Below, in pieces: positions 56,001 to 64,000 of a stretch of 64,000 bases of DNA. Both the position numbers and the translations under genes were made by a program. Numbering within the stretch: position 1 is the first letter of the stretch; each line of letters opens with the position of its first letter. The stretch is from Enoplolaimus lenunculus. Its lineage: Eukaryota; Nematoda; Enoplea; Enoplida; Thoracostomopsidae. The stretch is from NCBI GenBank assembly GCA_030248215.1, contig JASANG010001975.1, forward strand, positions 62,001-126,000. The letters are read 5' to 3'. The notes below the pieces were generated by a model, which saw only the letters and a list, made by a program, of their open reading frames with translations, did not search any database and had not been told where the DNA came from.

Positions 56001-58333
56001 TCTCACAATTTTTTGCAATTGTCAAACGTTGAAAGTAGATGTTGCTCTGCAGGCTTGTAGCCAGCTCACCTTGCTGGAGGGGCTAAAATTTTTTCAGGAG
56101 GGAATACAAGCGTTTTCGTTGACTTACAAGCGAATTTAAGAATTTTCAAGGGAAACCGAAATTATTCCAGGGGGGCTTAAACCCCCTGCCACCCTTGAGC
56201 TACGACACCGTTGCTGTATCTTGGAATTGAATTTTAACCGAAATCACAAAGAAAAAATTCCAGTTTGCTTTTTGAAGCTTTAAAGAATTTTGAAACGTGG
56301 TATTCATTTTTGATACCTTACTGAAATTGTTGACGCCTTTTAGGCCCTAGCAGAAGACTAACCATATTCCTACGCCTAAGCTTAAAAGCGTTGAAACCGT
56401 GTAAACGTAAGCTCAAACCCATGCTTAAGTAAAAAATGTAACCTAAAATAGAATCCTTCTCTTTTTATACTCGCTCCAGAAACCGGGACCGTCCTAAAAG
56501 TATATGAGCCAAAACATTATTGAACCAACGGCCAATGTAAAGAACAGGGGCGAAACAGTATTATAAGTATTTCCCTAAGCCTAAGCTTAAGCCTAAGCCT
56601 AAGCGTAAGAATGAGTTTATTCCTAAGCCTAAGCCTAAACCAAGCAAAAAATAGTCTAAAGCTTTAGCTTACTCTATTCTAGTCCCATAGAAAAACGTTC
56701 CGCCCCTGATCTTTACATGGGCCGAAACAAATATCTTCCCACAGTTAAGAGACAAACATACAATTTAGGCTGTACTAAACGTCATCATTGTTGCAAGCTT
56801 TCGTTGCTATTAACTTACCGCTCAAAGAATTGCGGCGGCTGGACGTATTTCGATTTTCCGCCAAAGTAGGCATGTTTCAGGCCCGGAATGCATAGGTGCA
56901 CGATACACTGTGTCAGTTGATCTTCGGTATTAACTGAAATAGTAATAAAACAGCGAAATCCTGTATAAAATAGCCAAAAACGATTTTAATTCGAACTTTT
57001 CATATTGGCTGTTTAAAACAATTTCGGCCCAGACCAGGACGCTTGTATGTAGAATTTCTATAAAATACGGCACCGAAAGTACCACTAAACTTTTGATTTG
57101 TATCGAAAAAAATTCATAGAAACAGTGTTACGGCGTAATTTTTCCCCCGTGTAATTTATCACCCCGGAAAAATTTCACTGGTGTAATAAAATACACCAGC
57201 CACGGCGTAATTTCCCCCGGAAAAAATACACCAGCCACGGCGTAATTTCCCCCGGAAAAAATACACCAGCCACGGCGTAATTTCCCCCGGAAAAAATACA
57301 CCAGCCACGGCGTAATTTCCCCCGGAAAAATTACACCAGCCACGACGTAATTTCCCCCGGAAAAATTACACCAGCCACGGCGTAATTTCCCCCGGAAAAA
57401 TTACACCAGCCACGGCGTAATTTCCCCCGGAAAAATTACACCAGCCACGGCGTAATTTCCCCCGGAAAAATTACACCAGCCACGACGTGAAGTCACGGCG
57501 TAATTTTCGCCTCCGCAAAAATTACACTGGAGTAATTTTTAGGTTATTTGGCTTACCTCTTAACGGCGATCTGGCTTGCCCGACACGCTCAGAAACGGTT
57601 GTTTTCGCTTCTTGTTCATTCGAAGTTGACGGCCGCGAAATAGTATCTTCATCTTTGTCTTGATCATTCGTGCTGTCAACGTTGCTACTCAAACGACTGT
57701 GCGTTCGTTCTTCGTCACCGGCACCGCTACGACACACCACGTCATCCGTATGGCGCAGTGACGTCACTGAAACCGGTGGCGTCCGCTGGGCACCTAAATA
57801 GTCGTCGACGCGGTATGGCTGCGTTTTGCTGCCACAACTCGTACAAACGGTTCCGGCTGGACACACAGATCCGCAGCATACGTTACCCATGTTGACTTTG
57901 GGATCCAAGTTTAGCTGTTCAGTCCCGTGTAAAGCTTGCAAATGGCTCTTACTGTTGGTAGCGTCGGTAAACTTAAAAAACGTTTTTCCACTACTGCTGC
58001 TACCGTCAGCGTCAAAAATGCACTCACTACGTCTGTTTGTTGTACTGCAGTATTGTTGTTGTTGTTTTTGTTGTTGTTGCTGCTGTTTTTCTTGTTTCTG
58101 TTGTTGTTGTTGTTGTACATAACTGTCATATGTGGTTGTTCCACTTGAGTCAACATCTCGTCTGTGCAACGATTCATCGCCATCATCATCATCATCAGCA
58201 GAAACAGCTTCATCTACACGTCGTCTCACAGTTTCAATATCGTCAATAGTAAGCGGCACAGTGCCTGTGCTTACAAAATTGTTTGTAAACTCCAGTTTGT
58301 CGAGTTTATACCGTTTAAAAATGTATTTTTCCA
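53028..58333 (-). CDS. Unrecognised gene, internal exons
   Basis: Exons on the minus strand: 58333-57557, 56933-56819, 55555-55456 and, less surely, 53076-53028. The first three join in phase (1, then 2) with donors AGAG|GTAAGC, GCG|GTAAGT and AAG|GTATTA. The first is long and low in complexity: an acidic stretch (SADDDDDGDES), a Gln-rich run, the Cys cluster VCCGSVCPAGTVCTSCGS and a Ser/Asp-rich part. The second gives VNTEDQLTQCIVHLCIPGLK and AYFGGKSKYVQPPQFFE; the third gives SLRVNVKLDDGTLYEYEVQK and LPGKIIPTKSKYK, like a small beta domain. I recognise no family. The fourth has alternative acceptors, and its phase is uncertain. Upstream exons must exist because no Met opens the first; the 3' end is not found. 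The gene is convergent with the LGR. Splice logic is good, function unknown. Confidence 0.65.
53092..53355. mobile_element. GGCC hexamer MITE, end type B
   Basis: Perfect 8-bp flanking duplication GAAAGTAT. Left end GGCCAATGTTACTTTTAGGA; interior AAGCCTAAGC with repeated AAAAATGAGTTCCTAAG. It lies directly upstream of the minus-strand exon ending at 53076. Confidence 0.9.
53988..54424. mobile_element. Family IV MITE nested in a family V MITE
   Basis: CTGTAGTGACCCGAATAAGA at the left and ACTCAGGTCACTACAC at the right, flanked by TA on each side. The two halves of a family V element lie on either side (about 53950-53987 and 54425-54505). Confidence 0.8.
54792..55056. mobile_element. PIF/Harbinger-like MITE, copy 2
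   Basis: Ends AGCCCGATTCACACGTACAA and CACGTGTGAATGGGGCT, with TAA on each side (3-bp target-site duplication). Interior TTGCAGCTGCAA and AACTTGCACTTGCAA, shared with 34517-34762. Confidence 0.8.
55653..55895. mobile_element. GGCC hexamer MITE, end type A
   Basis: Flanks GAAATGTT/GAAACGTT (7 of 8). Interior of AAGCCTAAGCC blocks separated by GTAAGAATGA spacers. Confidence 0.85.
56045..56218. mobile_element. Family XVI MITE (TAGCCAG type), copy 1
   Basis: GGCTTGTAGCCAGCTCACC at the left and GAGCTACGACACCGTTG at the right, with GGGCTAAAATTTTTTCAGG and its inverse inside. Related copies are at 60352-60518 and, decayed, 41230-41420. Confidence 0.5.
56343..56513. mobile_element. GGCC hexamer MITE, end type B, decayed
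   Basis: GGCCCTAGCAGAAGACTAAC at the left and CCGTCCTAAAAGTATATGAG at the right; CCTAAGC and GTAAGC words between. Confidence 0.5.
56530..56723. mobile_element. GGCC hexamer MITE, end type A
   Basis: Clean ends GGCCAATGTAAAGAACAGGG and CTGATCTTTACATGGGCC; interior AAGCCTAAGCCTAAGC. Flanks GAACCAAC/GAAACAAA are only a partial match. Confidence 0.8.
57201..57480. repeat. 35-bp minisatellite, 8 copies
   Basis: Unit contains CACGGCGTAATTTCCCCCGG and AAAAATTACACCAGC. Eight near-identical units, with degenerate half-units on both sides (57125-57200 and 57481-57540). It lies in the intron just after the 57557 donor of the unknown minus-strand gene. Confidence 0.92.
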
Positions 58334-58664
58334 CTTGAAAATTTATATTTTAAACAAACTGTACGGGATGAAATGTATATCTTCGAAAAATAGCGAATGC
58401 CTCTCGTTTTACAGCGGTGTTAAATGCTGTAGTACAAGTGGGATTGGGTAAAAGTGCGTATAGCTTTCGTTTTGAACGAAATGAGTCAAATACGTGAAAG
58501 TACGCCTGATATATACGCAGTCGGGTCTTTTCCGTTATTCCCCGTTCCGGCCCGCGATTGGCCAAAAATGGAACGATTTTGAAAATTTTTGCATATTTGA
58601 TCTTCTCAGGAGTTCCCGTATGATCATTCCACGCCTAAATTTGAATTTTTGAAAAATCCGATTT

Positions 58665-58985
58665 TTTAAGGTCCCATGGTCCCACGACCTCTTGGGACCC
58701 AAAAAATTTTTGTCAAAAAGTTTGACCAATTATAGACCATTCCATGCAGCGTACAGAGCTGAGTCTAATGGTGTTAGATTTTTTGCAATCAGACGATTGG
58801 TTAATGAATGATGATCAAATAACTGATTTGGCGACGGCCCAAATCGTTGGCAGCGAGCCAAATCAGTTATTTGACAATAAAAACTATCACCATTAGACTC
58901 AGCCCCACACGCTGCATCGAATGGTTATATAATTTGAAAAACCTTTTGACAAAATTTTTTTGGATCCCAAGGGTGAACTTTTGAT
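58665..58985. mobile_element. Palindromic MITE, family X, copy 2
   Basis: CATGCAGCGTACAGAGCTGA and CTCAGCCCCACACGCTGCAT are inverted around a centre with TAACTGATTTGGC and GCCAAATCAGTTA. Outer arms include TTTTTGTCAAAAAGTTT and its inverse. The partner copy is at 4690-5005. Confidence 0.65.
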
Positions 58986-59422
58986 TGTATTCAAATATCA
59001 CAACGTAGCTTACAATTTTTCCTTCCGCCGTTGAAAGTACCCAAACTGTTTACGTGACAAAGTCTCACACCGACGAGCATACAAGGGTTTTCAATGACTG
59101 ACACAGCCCATTGGGCCCCCTTTGCTACGAACCGGCAATCCGACCTTAAAATTGCATACAAAATATATAATAACTTGTTTTATATAAAATACAATCCTCA
59201 GTTCAATACAACACATGCATGTTTGCTCTTCAATCGAGCAATAGTATTGTTTAGTGTACACAACTTACTGCATTACAAAATTGCTATACTACAACAGTGA
59301 AGTACTGCAGATTAACTACGGGGTCGAAATTGAACAAGCGACTAAAATATTGCTTTTCAAGACCAAATTGGCGAAAGCGTTGACGGCAAATGCCTTTAAA
59401 TGACAGCACCAAGTGAATACAG

Positions 59423-59669
59423 ATTGGGTTTGGGAGACACGATCTTACCGGATTCACTCTACGACGCCCGTGTAAACAAGAAATTATCGTACAAAAGTTT
59501 GCCACTTAACTGCAACGCTGTTGTTTACTGTGTACGTGGAGTGGAACGCTACGAAATAGTTGTACCAACAGAAAATGGCGAAAAAATAACATTTGGCCTG
59601 TTCTTTACTAAAATCTACGATAATTCGTTGCCCGACAATTTGTCGCCTGACAGTATCCTATACCCGTAA
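59423..59669 (+). CDS. Exon-like segment, unknown
   Basis: Acceptor AATACAG is followed by an open frame with protein-like composition: GLGDTILPDSLYDARVNKKL, then NAVVYCVRGVERYEIVVPTE and NGEKITFGLFFTKIYDN, ending DSILYP. No donor fits well before the stop, so it could be a last exon or a remnant. I recognise no family. Confidence 0.35.
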
Positions 59670-60102
59670 ACCTAAGCCTAGTCATGAGCATAATAGTCCC
59701 GTGGGGACAAATTGTCAACAGGACGAGATTAGGAATTATAAGTTGTCGGTCAGACGATCCGTATTAACTAAAACGTTTTGTGGATGTGGTACGAAATCCA
59801 TCGCACCATTAATAACTTGACAAATTCGTCTGTTTCCTGTCGGTGGAACAGCTAATCCTGTAAGCAGATAAATGCAAAATTGGACTCTTTGGCTCCTCCT
59901 CGCAGCGATTTCATGTTGGTTTGTACGGCTTAGGATTATGCTTACATTTACGTTCAATGTTCAACTTAAACATGACGACAACGAAAGAGCTTTTGATCAA
60001 AAATTTTTCCCAAGCGGTCTGTTAAAAACACTGCAAGTTTATTAAGCTTACCGCAACCCAAATTGAAATGCTGTTAAAAAGATTCGTTGAGTCAAGGCCT
60101 CT

Positions 60103-60300
60103 CCAGAAAGTACCCCCATTGTTATTCGGTTACGGTCTGTTATTTATTTTTGATCCGCCCTCCGCCGCTCTTCGTTACTGTATGTAGAGGGACAAATTGT
60201 AAGGTATGTTGACCTTATAATTTTATCCCTAAAAAATTTTCATGGTGGGGCGTACGCCCGCCCCCGCCTCCCTCTGGATCCGCTAGTGCACCGCAATGAT
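60103..60300. repeat. Fragments of family IV and GGATCC-type MITEs
   Basis: 60103-60180 matches the left third of the 53988-54424 element (TGTTATTCGGTTACGG, CGCCCTCCGCCG). 60180-60300 carries GACAAATTGTAAGGTATG and CTCTGGATCCGCTAGTG. Confidence 0.6.
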
Positions 60301-60351
60301 CCTACCTGGACTCGTACTAAAGATAAAATTTGTTTTCAGCCTCGCTATTAT

Positions 60352-60518
60352 CCAGGCCAGTAGCCAGGTCACCAGGGACTAAACATTTTTCAGGAATCGC
60401 ACTCAAGGGTTTTCAATGACTTACAAGCAAAGGTTAAAAATTTTCTAGGGATGGCCGACATTGGGGTCCAGGGGAGACTGAATCCCATGCTTCGTTAACT
60501 ACGTGCCCGCTGTTATGC
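60352..60518. mobile_element. Family XVI MITE, copy 2
   Basis: CAGGCCAGTAGCCAGGTCAC at the left and AACTACGTGCCCGCTG at the right, with GGGACTAAACATTTTTCAGG and ATGACTTACAAGCAAAG inside. Confidence 0.5.
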
Positions 60519-60962
60519 TACATTGAAAACTACTGCTAGCATAAAACACAAAACCAACACACATACAAAACGAAATATAAGCCATCATAAGTGCCAAGCA
60601 AACAACTACTATAAGGCAAGCAGCAAGAGCGATAGCTATATATGATTATGCCTTACGTACCACACCATTGTGGAACCCTTTTATTTAGGCCTAAGAGCAT
60701 AAAAACAACGCGATGTATGATGATTCTACGCGCCTGTAACTGAAAATGACTATACTGTGCTCTGCCATGAGCTGGTGGTACTAGCGGCAGCCATAGGCGG
60801 ATCAAGAAATTTGTAACGCGGTGTGCGCTTGGATTCGCCAATGTCTGTGGCGGCTACAGGATTATCAAATGGTCGAAAATTAGTTTCACTGGAACTATCA
60901 ATAAGGTTGACACGTGTTTTTGAGGAATAAAATTAAATAACGAGAATTATACATTTCTATGA

Positions 60963-61199
60963 CGGTCCATGTTACTTTAAAGGGCGCCCAAGTTTCTGGT
61001 GGGTCTACAAAAGACTAGGTTTAGATTTTAGATTACATTTTTGCTTAGGCTTAGGCTAAGCTTTCGGCTTAGGCTTAGGAACTCATTTTTTCAACGCTTA
61101 GCTTTGGCCTACACTTAGACACACGTTTTTGCAACGCTTAGGCTTAGGCTCAGGAATACGCCTAATCTACGGTTACTCCCCTAAAAGTAACATTGACCC
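60963..61199. mobile_element. GGCC hexamer MITE, end type B
   Basis: GGTCCATGTTACTTTAAAGG at the left and CCTAAAAGTAACATTGACC at the right; three GCTTAGGCTT blocks with TTTTTGCAACG spacers. A separate hexamer scrap is at 61248-61300. Confidence 0.75.
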
Positions 61200-62240
61200 A
61201 TGCATTTATCTATACCATAAACTTTGGATGCCATTCGATACATTCTGAAAAATTAGGTTTAGGCTTAGACTTAGAAATACGCAGAATCTACTGTAAGATT
61301 TATACGTTTCTATGACTATGGATGGTCTGTGTAAAATTGATATAGTGAAAATGAAAAGATAGCATTTATGCTCAACGACACAGCTTTCGATTCAATCATA
61401 AGAATTGCTACAGTTTTAGTTCGCATACTCGAATGTGGCTTGCGGTGTTTACGTTTACCATTTGTGCGCTTTGGTACCTGTTTTGTCGGACTACGCCCAT
61501 AGCGGTACACACTAATTTTTTGCTACCCATATGGATACCAACAGAAAATAAAATGTCATACATAGCTAGGGTGTTTTCGAAATATTGACCTACACATATT
61601 GGTAGAGTTAAGACGTCTGGTTGTAGCTCATAAAGATGCCACATGAACCTTCCCGCTTGCGCTTTAAAACGGATCAGTACAGTGAGTTTTAGTTTACAAA
61701 GTCTGGTTTAGTCTTTTTTACAATATATCTTTCGAAAAAATCTAAAAAGTTACACAAGCTATAAATATTGCTAAACAATCGCAAGATACTCGTAACAACC
61801 CGAAGACTACTACAAATGGCTACTAACGTACAGTACCCATATGGGTAGTAGCTAGCTAAGAACGTATTCATATAGGTTTTTCTCTACCTCCTGCTATGGG
61901 TAAGTGACAAAAGAAGTACCAAGCGCACAATTGGTACCGTAAACCCCGTTAGTATACAACCTATCGACAGTTAGTGATTCGGCTACCACCTACTTCAGAA
62001 CCATGAAATGCTGAGTTTCCAAATTTAGTATATTCCCCGTCTGTTGTCGGCCTTTCTTAATAAAAATCTATTGCTAACAAATGATAGGTGCTACGCATGA
62101 TTGAGAATACAACTACCAAGGATAGCGTCATTCAACACGGACAACGTCTACAGCAATTAATGAAGACGCCAGCAACATGTGACTGTTCCAAGTAGCGTTC
62201 TCGCTTCTGTAGCAATTTTGTGAGGGGATATATTCATCGT
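61200..62240. other. Intergenic sequence without a supported gene
   Basis: Short frames only. GCTACCCATATGGATACC near 61520 and GTACCCATATGGGTAGTAGC near 61835 are inverted and may mark a further decayed element. Confidence 0.35.
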
Positions 62241-62245
62241 TCTAC

Positions 62246-62593
62246 GGGCTATGTAAAGATGAGGGGGGGAACATTTTCCTTTGTGACTAGAAAAGAGTAA
62301 GCTTAGATTTAGACTAGTTTTTCGCTTGGCGTAGGCTCAGGTTTAAGCTTAGGAATATGCTTATTACGCTTAGGCTTAGGCTTAGGCTTAGACTTAGGAA
62401 TAAGCATATTCCTAAGCTTAAACCTGAGCCTGCGCCAAGCGAAAAACTAGTCTAAATCTAAGCTTACTCTTTTCTAGTCACAAAGGAAAATGTTCCCCCC
62501 AGGTTTAAGCTTAGGAATATGCTTATTACGCTTAGGCTTAGGCTTAGGCTTAGACTTAGGAATAAGCTTATAATACTGTTCAGTCCCTCTACG
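62246..62593. mobile_element. GGCC-type MITE with internal inverted duplication
   Basis: Bases from about 62264 to 62366 recur inverted at about 62402-62500 (for example CTAGTTTTTCGCTTGGCG and its inverse). Then GGTTTAAGCTTAGGAATATG recurs directly at 62501. The outer ends are only weakly GGCC-like. Confidence 0.7.
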
Positions 62594-62631
62594 ATCCGTC
62601 CGTGGCATATGATATTTATTTATGTTCACGT

Positions 62632-63112
62632 TTAACTCGCCAGATTACCACCATGGTCGTAAATTCGAACGTGCTGTTCAACACCATACTGAAATGCAGA
62701 TGTTCCTTGAACTTTTGCTATAACCACAGGTCGGCCGCCACGAGTCTGACCCACAGCAAATCCGTTCAGTCCTCCTGTTTCAATTTCGTTTCGAATGATT
62801 TCGACAATGTTTGCTTCACAAACTTTAATCAGCTGTCCCCCAGGTGCGTTGCACGAATCAGTTGTTGTTTGTCGACGGATATCAAAAAATCGTGCAATTA
62901 TACAACCTGATATTTCAATGACACATTCAAAATCGTACTTTTTGTTCGTTTCAGATACAACCAGTTCTGCGGTCGCTTGACGTTTCGGTTCGACCATCAC
63001 TTGACTGTCAACTTCCCATGATAATTCGGTCTCGGATTGGCATTCTCGATCTGTGTCGAAACTCAACTCATGTTTGAATCCAGCTCCGGTTTCGACGATT
63101 TCGCACGGAGTT
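62632..63112 (-). CDS. Last exon of a gene, possibly aerolysin/natterin-like domain
   Basis: Acceptor GGTTGCAG at 63114-63113 opens a 160-residue frame (phase 2) that runs to a stop. It reads CEIVETGAGFKHELSFDTD, then TELSWEVDSQVMVEPKRQ, ATAELVVSETNKKYDFECV, IEISGCIIARFFD and a C-terminal part ending VEQHVRIYDHGGNLAS. The alternating strands SWEVDSQVMVEPKRQATAEL and ECVIEISG resemble the long beta-hairpin region of aerolysin/natterin-like proteins, many of which are ordinary host lectin or vesicle proteins. This is inference from pattern only. Earlier exons should lie to the right, probably beyond the window. A hexamer MITE begins 22 bases upstream of the acceptor. Confidence 0.55.
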
Positions 63113-63134
63113 CTGCAACCAAACAGGTAAAAGT

Positions 63135-63292
63135 GGCCAATGTAAAGGAACAGGGACGGAACAGTATTATAAGCATATTTCTAAGCCTGAGCCTAAGCCT
63201 AAGCGTAAGCCGAGCAAAAAATAGTCTAACGCTTAAGCTTACTCTACTGCAGTCTCAGAGGAAAACGTTCTGCCCTGATCTTTACATGGGCC
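63135..63292. mobile_element. GGCC hexamer MITE, end type A
   Basis: Flanks GTAAAAGT/AAAAAAGT (6 of 8). GGCCAATGTAAAGGAACAGG at the left and ATCTTTACATGGGCC at the right; short CCTAAG core. Confidence 0.8.
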
Positions 63293-63324
63293 AAAAAAGT
63301 GAATTTGGGCTCAGGTTTGCGTTT

Positions 63325-63511
63325 TAGGTCCGTCGCGTTTTCTGGTGCGTGAAACGGCAAAAGAGTACGCTTAGGTTTTCGACCGTATTTTTGGCTTAGA
63401 TTGAGGCTTAGGCTTTAGGTTTATACTATTTTTTACGCTTTTGCTTAGCTTTAGGATTTATGGCTTTAGGAATACGCTTAATCTAAAGCTACGGACCTAA
63501 AAGTATTGGCC
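63325..63511. mobile_element. GGCC hexamer MITE, end type B, diverged
   Basis: GGTCCGTCGCGTTTTCTGG at the left and ACGGACCTAAAAGTATTGGC at the right, with TTAGGC-like words between. Confidence 0.6.
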
Positions 63512-63598
63512 GAGAATTCGATTGTCAAACAAGAGAGTATATTACAATCTGGTTGTGCTCAATCTAAAAATTCTGGATCCAAGGTGGGGAAAGATATG
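63506..63598 (+). CDS. Exon-like segment, unknown
   Basis: ENSIVKQESILQSGCAQSKN, then SGSKVGKDM, ends at a donor-like ATG|GTAAAC. Composition is protein-like, but the acceptor is unclear because the MITE at 63325-63511 abuts it. Confidence 0.22.
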
Positions 63599-63639
63599 GT
63601 AAACGAAATTTCGGTTCCATTAGTTCGAAACTTTAAAGC

Positions 63640-63862
63640 GTACTTACGTTTTCAAAGTACATTCCTAAGTATAACCTTACATTATCGCTCAAGCTTTTGC
63701 TACAAGACAAATATACGTTTAATTCACCGGATAGTTGCAACACCGAATCAGTAACCATGGGCGGCGAAGGGCGGGTGAAAAATAAATAACACTCTGCAAA
63801 ACAGGGGGTTGCCTCTTGAGAGGCCAAATAAATGTCAGTCCCCCTTCATATTCGGGTCACTT
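63640..63862. mobile_element. Family IV MITE, partial
   Basis: GCGGCGAAGGGCGGGTGAAA, CTCTTGAGAGGCCAAATAAA and the right end CATATTCGGGTCACTTGTCA match other family IV copies. The left end is lost. Confidence 0.65.
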
Positions 63863-63938
63863 GTCAGTATACTACATTGAAAATATTTACGCGAGAAAAT
63901 ACAGCTCATTTTTTACTTCAATGACAATTGAAATTCAG

Positions 63939-64000
63939 TTCCAATGCAAAATCCGCGGTTGATGCAAACGCGAGTAATTGAACTGGTTCGACGTTCTGCT
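63939..64000 (+). CDS. Possible exon cut by the window edge
   Basis: Acceptor TTGAAATTCAG is followed by an open frame reading PMQNPRLMQTRVIELVRRSA up to the last base. The Met at 63943 could also be a start. Too short to identify. Confidence 0.3.

Noticed and set aside
57201-57480. CRISPR array or coding tandem repeat
   Set aside because: Contiguous 35-bp units with no spacers, located in an intron.

Overview
The window looks like nuclear DNA from an invertebrate animal. Genes are split by GT-AG introns, the sequence is AT-rich, genes are sparse and non-coding DNA is packed with short inverted-repeat transposons. A glycoprotein-hormone-receptor-type LGR, an SLC33A1 orthologue and a DUF229 ectoenzyme fit a deuterostome. 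I favour a tunicate, but this is inference and not proven here. Some stretches (5.86-6.42 kb, 15.16-15.45 kb) look like poor base calls.

Layout. 1-2.6 kb: minus-strand 5' part of a DUF229 gene whose remaining exons lie outside the window or were not found; it carries an in-frame stop. 2.6-8.5 kb: nested transposon fossils. 9.0-20.5 kb: about 11.5 kb of one ~3.4 kb non-coding unit in four alternating orientations. 21.0-27.0 kb: a complete 8-exon SLC33A1 gene on the minus strand (547 codons when spliced by eye). 27.6-28.5 kb: tRNA-derived SINE units in tandem. 29-34.8 kb: MITEs and a 252-bp tandem duplication. 34.9-50.8 kb: a plus-strand type-A leucine-rich-repeat GPCR (TSHR/FSHR/LHCGR family) with signal peptide, LRR exons, a partly resolved hinge, one large 7TM exon and two spliced C-tail exons. 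53.0-58.3 kb: at least three, probably four, exons of an unrecognised minus-strand gene, convergent with the receptor. 62.6-63.1 kb: the last exon of another minus-strand gene, possibly an aerolysin/natterin-like fold.

The most distinctive content is a transposon family scattered over nearly the whole window (3.2 kb to 63.5 kb). Its ends begin GGCC(A/C)ATGT, several copies have clear 8-bp target-site duplications, and its interior is mostly imperfect TTAGGC/TAAGCC hexamers. Two end types share this interior, and one 1.41-kb relative has the same ends and target-site duplication but a different interior. At least nine other MITE families are present, several sitting within 25 bp of exon boundaries. 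The receptor lacks the Arg of the E/DR(Y/W) motif in TM3, which is unusual for its family.
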